NCBI RefSeq assembly: GCF_037042905.1
Contig: NC_087261.1
Location: 23,890,317-23,954,316 of the forward strand
Length of the DNA: 64,000 bases
Direction of reading: 5' to 3'
DNA from: Lytechinus pictus
Lineage: Eukaryota > Echinodermata > Echinoidea > Temnopleuroida > Toxopneustidae
Part shown: in pieces, positions 37,701 through 50,603 of the stretch
How the letters are laid out: each line of letters starts with the position of its first letter
How positions within the stretch are numbered: the stretch's first letter is position 1
Notes under the pieces: generated by a model
Seen by the model: the letters and a program-made list of their open reading frames with translations, nothing else
What the model was told of the DNA's origin: nothing
Databases searched by the model: none
Made by a program: the position numbers and the translations under genes

Positions 37701-40700
37701 TTCCGAGAAAAACCATGTTTTTATTCTCACTTATTGCAATATTCTTATGAGAAACTAAATTGTCATGATGTACTACTCTATCATGTGAACATAAAATTGG
37801 GTATAAAAGAAATCTACCCGTCTTCAATTTTTTTTTCTATATACTTAAAAGAAAAATATCATTGTGTACCTAAACCCTTTTGCAAGTAAATTGAAGTGAA
37901 TCCAATCTCTTTTGATTAAAAAAGTGATTATTTTGCCACTTCCATTCACGTTTTCATTTGAATTTCAAATTTTCTTTGGTATCATCAGAGTGACTGAAAA
38001 TTTAGAGGTTTAGAGACAGAAAACAATAAAATATATGAAAAATTGACCTAGCCCCTTTTGACAAATGAGTCCTTCAGAAGAGTTTAGTTGCAAAAGGGGT
38101 TAGGTCCACTCCAAGAAAATAATTCTTTTTTAATTCTCCCATATTGCAATATTCTTATGCGAAACTGAATTTTCATGATACCCTACCATGAGAACATGAA
38201 ATTGGGTATAAAAGATATCTACTTGTCTTCATATTTTTCAAGATATTATTTTCCAACAAAAGTCTGTGTGGACCTAGCCCCGTTTGCAACTAAACTGAAA
38301 TGGACCTAACCCCTTTTGAAAAAAATGTGATTTTTCTTTGCCATATTAGTTCACTTTTTAATAGGAATTTCAACTTTTCTATGGTATCATCTTATATAGC
38401 TACTAAAAATCTTTACATTAAGACATAAGAGTCAAGTTTGATGAAAAATGGACTTAACCCCTTTTGAAAATGAGCTCTACATATGTAGGAGAAAGGCGGC
38501 ACAAAATAATTTTGAGTGGGAAAATGATTGAATGGAAAAAAAAAACAGAGTAAGAAATGCTGGAGAATAAAGGGGACAGGAAACATATTAAACATGATGA
38601 ATTGGGGCCCGTTTCATCATGAGTTACAAGTATGGTAATTACGATTTAGGGATGGCAAAAGCACTAGACACCTCTTTACCTAATCACGACTCGATCTACC
38701 CTTTTCATCTTCCCTTTTGGAATTAGCAAAGGCCTATAAGACGCAATACAAACAATGCTTTGTTTATAAGTGATATCGCTTGTGATATCGATACTTTATA
38801 GAGCGCAACGTATCGTCTCAGATTTGCGCTTGCTTGATTCGCTGAATCCTTCGCGTCACGAGCGCGTAACAAAATGAATACATTAATGAATTTGCCAAGT
38901 TGACCTTTGTCATTGCGCTGATGTGCGTATTGTCTAATACACGTACAAAACCACAGTTGACGAGGGAGCATCGTACGAAATTGATATTAATGAGGGCTTA
39001 TTTTAGCTTCTAATGGATTAAACAAAATGGCGGTAGCTTCGGGGGCTTGGTTTGAACCCTGGCTTGCTCTTATTGTCACCGAAGTGATGATTCCTTCAAA
39101 TTTCCATTGACTTCGGGTTTTCACAGACCTCAGCACTTTTGCAGTCTGCCCTCTTTTCTCTCTTCACACTTCTTGTGAAGAAGCACGCATACACTGTGGA
39201 AGCGGGTACGTGGTAGAAGTGTAGTACAGAGTGCAAGTACAAAATGCACATGTACAGTGTATTCCACTACATTTCAACATGCCTTCCAAAAATAGGGAGA
39301 AAAAAAGTGGCAACAAATATCACCAAACCAGACTTTGCACCAGTAACAATCAACTATTAGCAATACAAAAAACATTTCATCAAACTCCACCAAAAAAAAT
39401 TACTTCTTATTTTATGTTTGCCATATTCCAGTACAGGTACAGGTACTGTATACAGTGAGACGATGTTAAACTCGAGCCAGTTATTCTTTAAAATTTTATC
39501 AGTCATTGCGTCATTGCGCTGATGTGCGTATTGTCTAATACACGTACAAAACCACAGTTGACGAGGGAGCATCGTACGAAATTAATATTAATGAGGGCTT
39601 ATTTTAGCTTCTAATGGATTAAACAAAATGGCGGTAGCTTCGGGGGCCTGGATAGTGCGTTCATAGGGAGATGCAGCGCGCGCGCAGGAAAATTGTGTAC
39701 TTTTTATTCGGCGTGCAAGTTAATCGTAATGAACTAGCAAATCAAATGAGTATATCCAGTTATTTCGTAAATAAGAAAATCATGGTAAGTATTTTCATAA
39801 TATATAGGCATTCATGAAGCGTTGAAATTACGATTGCGTATTCAATGGCGCACATTTAATATACCGGGTTTCCCTTCTGCTGCTAAAGGTGCCCGATCAA
39901 TTCAAGCAAGTCCTCCTGGTAAAAAGTAATTCAGCGCACGCATGTCATGTTGGCTGAAGGCAGCACAATGTGGATTAATTTCTTGTCGAAGGAAATTTCG
40001 CAATGGCGAGAAATCCAACCCATGACCCTTTGTTTCAAGGGCAATAATCAGAACCATCATATCACAACGTTCCTCTTGGGCCACTAACATTAGCATTGAT
40101 CTTCTAACACCATTCAGCTGGATGAACTATTGTTTAAATTTGACAAATTGCTAAACTTGTAGACCAAATTGGTAATAAGACCAAGTGGGGATTAGTCCAA
40201 GTGAAGTGTCAACTAAACGCAATACCGTATTGATAATAGGACAAATACTTTTAGCGCATTGTCATGATTGTGGTATACGGCTGTACTAAAGACCAAATGA
40301 TCATGATTTTCGACCGAGCGAATATGAACAAGCTGTCCCAACCTTATGAACTAAAGCGCTGCCACGTTCTGCACTTGGGCCTTTTCCAACGCATATAAGA
40401 CATTAAACAACATTATGTAGGACTCTGATAAGATACATGTACATATCCGATTTTCATTAGTAGTTTGTTATTAATTAAGTAATGCTTAATGATAGACCTA
40501 AATGTATGTTTTGTTTCCCTCAAGAACGATTATTGGCAGAGGACAATGAGCTGTTGTCTTTATTGGTGAACGTTTTTCATGATACACTGGAATGGTTCGT
40601 CAACTCTGGAAATGGTTTTATAAGCCCACCTTGTCTACAATACTTCGAAGTCTTACGTATATTAAATGAGGTTTGTTACCATTTTTGCAAATACGTGATA

Positions 40701-43700
40701 ATAATCCAATTGTTCCATTTTGTTAGCCCATCTCCTCAGTAAAGGGCAAGCCAAATTCATGCGATAAATGCCATACAATTTTTATTGTGAAAGTGACTAC
40801 ATTGGTGAAGAAAATATTTTAACATTTTGTACATTGCTTCTATTCTGTTCAGTCTTCTTCTTCATAGTGCCAAATTTACCTTGTACATGTTCGGGAAAGC
40901 AGTTGATACTTTTTTTAAATGTCAATATTTTAATGTTCACGTATTTCATTCCCCGTTGAATTGTCCTGCAAAGTTGTGACTTTTTTTTTTTGGGGGGGGG
41001 GGGTACGTGAATTTCATTTTGATATATGTATGTATTTGCATTTTCAAAATTATTCACTACATGCTCTTAACCTTTCGTCATGATTACTTGCCGTAATTAT
41101 AAAATACGTAAAAATGAAGATTCAGTTGCAGATGCATTACACCTTAACTATAATGTATAATGTTGTTTTATTTTGAACACATTGGTAGTCAGGTCATTAT
41201 GTGTATGATATGTGTTATTAGTATTAATCATCATTTAATACATACCCCACCACTCACCTATACATCCACGTATTTCAATTTATGAAAAGATAAATGAGAA
41301 GTATGGATACCCAGTGTCTCGTCGGCTATTCTGGCTTCAAGGCTTAGAATCTGGTCCGCACCTAGTCCTAGACATTATGTTGTACGCCATCAGCATCGAA
41401 ACACAGCAGAAGGTAAGATTGGACATGAGTTGCTTTGACATGTTTAAGTGATGTTAGAAAAATGTGGCTCGTCTAGAGGGTACCCCCCTTTCTCTCCCCC
41501 CCCCCCACTCTCTCTCTCTCTCTTTGTGCCTTTGTGCGTTTGTGTTTGTGCGTATATTTGTCTCCAAACCGATGACGTATTTAACAAAAAAGGTGTATCT
41601 TCACTCCACCAGCCCGGGACAGTTTGGAAACGGAGGAGTTCCGCCTGTAAATAGCTGCAAATCGTGCTTAATGGCGCAAAAAGTACTTTAGAACTCTTTT
41701 ATATATACCCCCCCCCCCCTAAATCCCCGTTCACTGGATTTTTCACCCACATGCACACAAAACTATGTCTAGTTGTCAGTTTCCTATATAACATGTGTTA
41801 TATGCATTTCCCCCCTCCCCTTTCACCGTCCCCGTTGTGTAGGTGTGACTGTTCCAGAAAATAGCGAGACAGAGATGAAGAGGCCGTTATTTTTGTGAGA
41901 CTTCTATGACAGGTGTTGAAACCTCGATACTCACTAGGTCGACGATGGAAACCCCCTCTCGACTTTTCACGCAATATTGTTTGCAGTGTGAAAAACACTC
42001 GCCGTGATGTCTCATGACTTTTCCCCGAGTCTCTCGCATCTCGAATTTGCGACCACGTATACGCGATTACTAAGATGACATTTGCACATGGACGTATCAC
42101 CGAAAATTGCTCAAAATCGTGATTTCATGTAACAATCTAATAAAAAATGCGTTTCCAGACATCATAAATAATTTGCTTCACTGGTGTAAATCCGATTGGT
42201 GAACCTCTTTTTCAGGGGGGTGGTCGGTTGTTTCATCTCCCGTTTAAATAGCGTGACATCACGGATTTACGCCAAAGTGTCATTGACAATTTTCATCGAG
42301 AAAAGGGAAAATCTAGTGAAAAAAAGCAAAGGATAATCATTAGAAAGTGACCTGATATCGCATTTTTTCATTATTGTTTAGGACACAGAAAAAAATGAAA
42401 AATGTGGTTTCCAAATCCCCGGTTAGCACAAATGGAGCTTCATTTTGGTAGAGCTAAAGGCCCCCTCACATTTAACCGAATTGCCTGAAATATGCCTTGC
42501 GGTGGCTGGCGAAATACTTTTTTTAAATCGTCTTCAATTGTAACTGATAGTAAATTATATTTGCCTTTCGTGTTTGGGTTCATACACATTCTGAACTAAC
42601 AGCAGCGATTATACAAATTTGCGCGGAAATTTTGAAATTTCCCGACGAATTGAAAAATCTTTTGTCATCTGTTTGAATTCGCATCCCTTATTTTGTTAGC
42701 GATCGTTCGTTTATCGTTAGCGTGTTATTGTTGCGCATAGTCCCTCATCGCGCTTTTGCCAAAGAGGACCGATTTTGAGAGAACCCTAAACAGCGAAGAG
42801 TTGATATAACCATATAAGACGAACGAACAGTGGGCAATGGTTTGATATGGCGTGCGATTAGAAACGAAGACGAGGGAATAGATCGGGCGTTGTTGTATGT
42901 TTGTGTAATCGTGTTGCTTCGTTAAGAGTTCTTTCGAGATCGGTCCACTTAGCCAACAGCGCGATGAGGGACTATGCGCGACAATAACACACGAACGATA
43001 AACGAAAGATTACCGCAGACTAAATAAGAGATGCGAATTCAAACATATGACAAACGATTTTTCAATTCGTCGGGAAATTTTAAACATGTTCAAAATTTCC
43101 GCGCGAATTTGAATAATCGCAGCTGTTAATTCAGAAGGTGTGTAAAACGATTTTTAAACAAATGCCTTTCGCCCGCGATCGCAAGGCATATTTCAGGCAA
43201 TTCGGTTAAGTGTGAGGGGGCCTTTAAAAGCCGAAAAGCACTATTTAATGGGGTCGTACTTAGCATGCGTGAAATAATTTTGTTTCCGCTGCTATGCTAT
43301 GAAAAAAAAATGGTTTGGATGTGTATACTTGCAACTGACCAAAATCAATATAATACCTTGTTTCTCACACATAGTTCTTCACGTTGCTCGATGTACCCTT
43401 TCTTCTCAACGTCAGAACAAAATGGAAGTTCGTGTCAATAGAAGCTGTGATAACCACGGTAAGGTTTTCATTTTGATGATGTGCTATACTGTATGTCAGG
43501 GCCCTGGGAACGATTTCTTTTCAGTGGGGTGCTGACATGGGCTGAAATCTCTCCTCAAAGGTGGGGGGACACAATGGCCCGTATTCTGATAGCAGGTTTA
43601 ACTTAAACTCAGGTCTAAAGCTGTGGCTTAAGTATGGATAGCCAATTGTTACATAAATCACTACCAGTAGAGATATCATATTTCAGCTCATTTGGCTCTC

Positions 43701-46700
43701 AAATCATTCATAATTGTCTAGGAAGTATAAATAGATGATTGTCTTCACCATCGATGAATCAGGAAAGAGCACAGTAAACATGAGAAACATACACCTCAAT
43801 AAAAATGTTGATACTTTTGGCTTCCCATACTTAAACCACAACTTTAAACCTGAGTTTAAGTTAAACCCGACTTCAGAATACGCCCCCCCCCCACACACAC
43901 ACACAAATATATATATGACAGTCACTTCTCAGCTTTATTCGTACAAAATAACATATATATATAATTAAATAGTGCGAGTGCGTGCTAAACATTTTGGAAA
44001 ATGTCATGTATTTTGTCCTGAAAATTGTGAATTTTGAGTGATGTTTTCATCCTAAACAAGATGCGTATATAACAAATAATTACTGCGAGCGCGAGCAGAT
44101 ATTGTCAATATACGTTTTGGCCTGATCGAACAGGGACCTGTTATAAAGGCTTTTTGCAGTTACCCATGAATACAATACATATTACAACAATCAAATAATG
44201 CGAGCACGAAGAGCGAGCTGAAAATTATGACAATCCGTCCTAAAAACTGGAGATTCTAAGCCTTTTTTGTAATCATGAACAAGATAGGAATGTAACTATA
44301 CACTTGATGCGAGCGCGAAGCGCGAGCGGAAACAAAATTAAGATATCAGACCGAAAACGCGACATTTTGATCACTTTTCTAATCATGCACAGGATAGGTA
44401 TATAACTATACATGTGATGCGAGCGGAAACAAAATTGAGATGTCAGACCTAAAAAACGGAACACTCTATTCATGTTTTGTAAATCGGGAAAAGGATGGGC
44501 AATTGGATAACTATCTACATTAATACTTTGTGTGCGAAGCGCGATGAGAATTATTTTGATATTCTGATCTGAAACTTTAGAGTTAAAGCACGTTTAAATA
44601 AAACAAAAAAGCAAGCTGCGTATCTGAATAAAGACATAGATTAAGACCTCGAATCTGGGCATTCTAAATACATTTCTTTATTATTTTTATGAAAATCAAT
44701 AATGCGAGCGCGAAGCGCGAGTTGAATTTTTTTTGAAATTCTGATCTGAAAAGGGTGAATTTAAGCACTATTTCGAGCACTGTGACGGAAATTTCTAAAG
44801 TGCGGGGGTGGGGTTCTTCCAAAACGTCGTTCATTTTCATTACATTTCTGTCATTCATTATACCTGCCAGATTTCCAGGGGGTGCTGCCTATGGAAAATA
44901 ACACACGCAACACCCCCAATTGAAATTGCTTCATAGATCAGCACCCACGCTTCCCAGGGCCATGGACTATGTGCCATAATAAGATTCATGCCCAAAGCAA
45001 AACTTCATTACATTAATGTTTATGACCTAAACGTTTTGTGGCAAGGAAAACGTGGGGGATGCACCTATATTGGCTACAAGAAAAAGCTGGACTGGTCCTG
45101 GATTTGTGACGACCTAACCCCTATTTTGTATTGGCAGATTTCGATTTGTTTGTGTCTCACCTTTATCATGTTTATAGCAGAGTGAGACTATAGGCACCAC
45201 TTTTTCGACGGCGGCGTCAACACCAAATCTTAACCTAAGGTTAAGTTTTAGAAATGACAGCGTAACTTAGAAATTATATGGACCTAGTTCATGAAACTTA
45301 GCCATAATGTTAATCAAGTATTAACTAACATTCTGCATGAGTTTCAGGCCACATGACCAAGATCAAAGGTCATTTAGGGTCAATGGACTTAGACCATGTT
45401 GGGGGAATCAACATCAAAATCTTAACCTAAGGTTAAGTTTTTGAAATGTCATCATAACTTATTAAATATATGGACCTATTTCATGAAACATGGACATAAA
45501 GTTCATCAAGTATTACTAGACTTCCTGCCTGAGTTTCAAGTCACATGACTAAGGTCAGAGGTCATTTAGGGTTAATGCACTTTGGCCAAGTTGGGGGTGT
45601 CTGTTGAATTACCATCATAACTATGTAAGTGTATTGATCTAGTTCATAAAACTTGGACATGAGAGTAATCAAGTATCACTGAACATCCTGTTCGAATTTC
45701 AGGTCACATGACCAAGGTCAAAGGTCAATGCACTTAGGCCATGTTGGGAGTATTTGTTGAATAACCATCATAACTCTGAAAGCGTATGGATCTAGTTCAT
45801 AAAACTCGGACAAATTAGAGTAATCAAGTATCACTAAACATCTCATGGGAGTTTCAGGTCACATTACCAAAGTCAAAGGTCATTTAACTTTGACCATTTT
45901 GGAGGTAATTATTATATGGCTGTCATAACTTTCAACGTTTATATATATAGTTTATAAACTGTGGATATAGGGATAATCAAGTATCACTGACAAGTCTTAG
46001 GTCGCATGATCAAGGTCAAATGTCATTTATTATCAATGAATGTAGTATTGTATCATTATATGAATGGTGTTTTCTGTGAATAATTATTTTATAGTAGTTT
46101 GTAAAGTCAGCACTGCTGCTATATTGAAATCGCGTGATGCAGGTGAGACTGCTAGAGGCGCTGCACTTGTTTAGTTATTATCTTATTGTCTCGCAAGTAT
46201 AGCACAACATGACTACAGGCTCCGATTTTCCGACGGCGACGTCGTGGTTAAAATTGTAATCGAGATTACTTCATAACTTTATTATAAAGTATATGGACCG
46301 GAAGAAACTTTGACTCGGTATCAATGATCATTTTCAATGACGTTCGGATCACAGGACCAAGGTCAGAAGTAATTTTATTGGGCAATGCTAACTCAACCAT
46401 AATACTCGGGCAATCATGCTGACATCTTTTAAAAAGGACCGAAGCCCAATAATTATGTGAAAATGTTATCCACTGAAATCAAATTAAAAAACATTTTCAA
46501 AGCTATTGACGCTGATGGCATCACCGACTGTTTTCTGTTTTTTCATAGGAACGCCATATTGGAAAGGCAGATGAAGAAAACCGCGTCAGAAGAGAGGCCC
46601 CAGCACCAATCATACCAACGAGTCTTCAATTCGACGTCGATCGCGATAATATCGTCCAATCGGCGATCAATAACGTAGATAAATATTGGAACTGTGAGGA

Positions 46701-48134
46701 CAATTCGGAATCCGTATGTGTATGGCTGATGCCCATTGTCGTCAACTTCAGAAGGGAGTCAGCCATAGATTTGGGAGGTCCCAGTAAGGTAACAAGTAGT
46801 CTAGCTCATGGTTCTTTTTAATGGTTTGTCTGCAATAGCGTAATTAGCCAAACATTTTGAGGGGCCAAAGAGAGCGTATGTTGCACCACAAATAGACGCC
46901 CCTGCACCAATTGTCGTCCCGTGACAATTTGTGCAAAATTTGACACCACATGAAGTCATCGCCTCGCCACAATTTGTGCTGCACGTGCCGGTCCTAATTT
47001 TGAAGCATATTGCGCCAATTTGTGTCGGCAAAAAAGAAACCTTGAACCGCAAATTGTCTCCCATTACACAAATTGTATTCAACCACCAGTTCGGTGTGTA
47101 GTGTATATGCGACCTGGTGTGGTGTCGTCATTTGTTTGTGGTAAGTTTGTGTGCGTTGTGTTAGAGGTGAGTGTTGTGTTGGTAAGTGCGTGTGTGTGTG
47201 ATGGTGGGTGCGTGTGTGTGTGTATTATTATTTTTTTTTATTAATATTCTTTTTTTTTTTTTTGGGGGGGGGGGGGGGTTACATCCACTTGGTCTAGCAG
47301 TAGCAGTTGGTAAAACTCTCTGATCGTCTAATATCATACGAGCCAAAAACGTTTGCTCCTGTAACTGCTTGGTCTAACTTCCCATCTGGTCTATGTACAT
47401 GAATCGGTTGAATATAATTGGTCAGTACTCATTGCCGAATCGTCGAATAGCCAAATTGTCTAATCGCCTTTTCGTCTAAATCCCAAATAAATATTTCCAG
47501 TCTGTTAGGGGAATTGACCAAGTAGTATTAGACCAATTAGATATTAGACCAAATAGAAATTGGACCAAATGGAAATTAGACGGAAAGGTAAATAGGCAAA
47601 ATGACAATTAGACCAAAAGGTAAACTGGTTGTAGACGAAATTGAATTTTCGGCTAAATGGCTATTAGTCAAATCCGGTTTAGACCTACTGGCGATTTACC
47701 GTGGGGCGGGGCTAATATAGAGAACAGCAGCAGAGCCCGCTGAAAATTTGTTTTTTATCCACTTGGTCTAACAGTTGGACTAATTCTCCGCTTTTCTAAT
47801 AACACATGGGTTTAACCCATTTGGTCTAATTTGCAATTGGTCTAATGTATACTTGGTTTAATTCTAATTTGATGCAATGACTAATTCGTCTAATAGCCAA
47901 ATGGTCTAATTGCATTTGCAACTCTTCATGACCCATTTTGTTTGTTTGTTAAGTGTTAAGTGAAATGGGGCCAATTTGTGGTGTCCCCTTCTCCTCAAAT
48001 TGTCGCCTAAATGAGGCGACAATTTGTGCAGGGGTTACAATTTCAGGTGTCAAATTTTGCACCAATTGTCGGCAATTTGTCGTGGAACAAAACGGGCAAA
48101 ATTATAAAAAATAGTTGCGAGCGACAAAAATTTC

Positions 48135-48201
<67 letters not shown>

Positions 48202-50568
48202 ACAAAAATCTAATTTTATTATAGATTTTTACATAATTATCATACAAATATTATATAAATAATTATTTTTACATATTCATTGTCCTTCGCATGCACATAT
48301 CCTACTAGATTTACACACACAGAACACACATACATATACATATATATACACAACAAAAAAAGTAAGTCCCCCCTTAAATAAACATCAATAATTTCCGAAC
48401 CAATGCGAGTTTTCAATATATTTTTACATGAGCGTGTAGGTAATCTTATAAGCTATCCTCTGAGTAAATGTTATAGACATATTTTACGTCATGCTTCAGT
48501 GAGCACCATCAGAAGGCAAAAATGTCACTTTTCAAAAGTCACAAGCCGAATATCATTACTTTGATTCCATTTTATTGGAACTAATTCTACATTCTCATCA
48601 TGAAAAATAGTCAGAAGGCTTGTAAAAGGTACTTTCTAAAAGACGATACAACTTTTTTGGCAAAATTTCACGGTTGAATAAACACAAGTCCAAATTTGCT
48701 ATAATTTGATTTTTTACCCATTTCTAGAAATAAAAATGATAGAATATGATGACAGTTATTTTCGGGAAGAGTATCTTCAGCAATATTCATCATTTCACGG
48801 TTCAATAAACATTTATTGAATTAAAAAAATACGATTTTCAAATATCATAGGCATGTATTGTTTCATTTTGGTAACTAAAAATGATATTTTCTCAACTTTT
48901 TCGTTATGTTCATGACCAATTAACATGCTTCAATGATTCAAAGGCGTTTAATTAAACGTTCACGCTTGAATGAACATGTGGAATGTGATTAGCTCTTTTT
49001 TACGTTATTGGAAAAAATGCAATTTGTAACTATGGATATCTGTCACAAACCTCCATGCATAGTTCATTTGATTTGATTTTTATGAAAATCCCGATGTTTA
49101 ATGCATCAGTGAGCACACAATATTAAAAAATTATGCAAATGAGAAGAAAGTTCAAGGCCTTGGCCCCACTCTGTGCCGTATCGAATGGTTATTTTGGTGT
49201 GCGCGCCTTTTGGATAGTGTTACTCTGAAGCCATGTGCGAAGTTTCATGAAATAACTGTTGGCAGAAGTAACAGCAACCGTCCATGAAACAAACCCTCAT
49301 TTCATATTTGTTAAAATTTTGACTTCCTCTCTCATAGACTTGTGTACATTATGGGTGCAAACGTTTAAGAATACGTAACCCCTTATTCAATATGGTGGAA
49401 CTTTTTTTAAAGGCTCTCTTTAGCAATGTCATTTGGTAGTAATGTTTATAAACCCATGGGCAGAATTCTGTGCAAAAATGAAATCGATTTGTTTATTTAT
49501 GGATGAGTGAGCACGCATCAAAGTAGGAAAATTGGTATTTTCAACGTCACAGACTCATTTTAAAGGGTAATAAAGTGGATATTGGGGGCAAATTCGGTTT
49601 CAAATGTGACTTTAATTGCTGTGATTTTATTATCCATCATTTCTATCACCACGCAATTTCCGAACTTTAAACATTTTCATGGTTGAGCGAGCACATTCGA
49701 AAACTTAGGAATGAATACTCTTTATATTGCATAAATGTATTATTTCCTAACAATTTCTCATGATCAGTTTAATTTATGGACAAATCAGTGGTGGATCCAG
49801 AATTTTAAAATGGGGGAGGGGCCTATAATCGGGGGAGACACCAACATTTTCAAATTTTAGCATGATCTAACAAGTTGTAGAGGATATTACCATAAACCCC
49901 TATCATAATATATCACAATACAGGGGCCGCGGAACGGTTTTCAAAGTGGGGGGGGGGGGGGGCTGACCATGCAAAAATCACAATCATATGGTCATTTTTA
50001 CATTTTTGTACATGCTTTTGGAAAAAAAGTGGGGGAGGGGGGCTGAAGCCCCCCCCCCCCCCCCCGCTTCCGCGGCCCCTGCAATACATTGTGCTCACTC
50101 AACCATGAACATACGATATCAAAATTGTGTGTGGAGTGGCTGAATGATGGATAGTAAAACAGCATAACACCATAAAATTCACCTAAAAACAACTTATGCC
50201 CAACTTTGTATTTGCACAATCTGAAAAACGACTCTTGTGACTTTCAAAAATGGCCATTTTTAATTCAATCTTTAATTACTCATGCATGACTCAACCGATC
50301 AATTTCATTTTTCACCAGGAGTTGCCTAATGAGTGTAGAAAACAACCTACGAAATATCATACCTCAAAATAATTTCGTTCAAAAGTTACAGCAATTTGAT
50401 TTAGGGGGGACTTACTTTTTTTGTTGTGTATATATATATATATATATATATATACATCTTCAGATACCTGAAGGAGGCCCAACTAAATGGCCGAAAGCTT
50501 GTACTAATAAAAGTTGAAGAAATCCAGGCTACGTCTCTAGCTTCAATGCTTTTTGAGCTTCTTTGCCA

Positions 50569-50603
<35 letters not shown>

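Larger units (their letters stand above)
33461..39649. mobile_element. 6.2-kb insertion in DIRS right repeat, 8-9 bp TSD
   Basis: GGATAGTGC occurs at 33452-33460 and 39650-39658 but only once in the matching left repeat, so it is a TSD around this block. Near the ends an imperfect inverted match exists (33547-33580 versus 39584-39616, sharing AATAAGCCCTCATT). The last 146 bp are duplicated 596 bp upstream. An 8-bp TSD would suit hAT or P superfamilies, but no transposase is present, so the family is unassigned. Confidence 0.7.
24729..39801 (+). mobile_element. DIRS-type tyrosine-recombinase retrotransposon (nested, decayed)
   Basis: The element has inverted terminal repeats (24729-24882 versus 33418-33460 joined to 39650-39801), an internal complementary region at 33261-33360 and the order gag, RT, RNase H, tyrosine recombinase. 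These define DIRS1-like elements, which replicate through a circular intermediate and integrate by recombinase. There is no integrase, protease or LTR. Frames are broken in every gene, so it is dead. Two later insertions (26600-28873 and 33461-39649) expand it from about 6.6 kb to 15 kb. It sits in the intron between HECT exons A3 and B3, in the same orientation. Confidence 0.85.

Noticed and set aside
41798-42100. 100-codon minus-strand ORF
   Set aside because: No motif, no splice partners and no family recognised; treated as chance in an intron.
46457-46678. ORF beginning before the 46549 exon
   Set aside because: It is out of frame with the HECT reading of the exon; the exon frame gives the conserved HECT start.
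47161-47346. Small Thr/His-rich ORF on the minus strand
   Set aside because: Read through the (GT)n and T/G runs.
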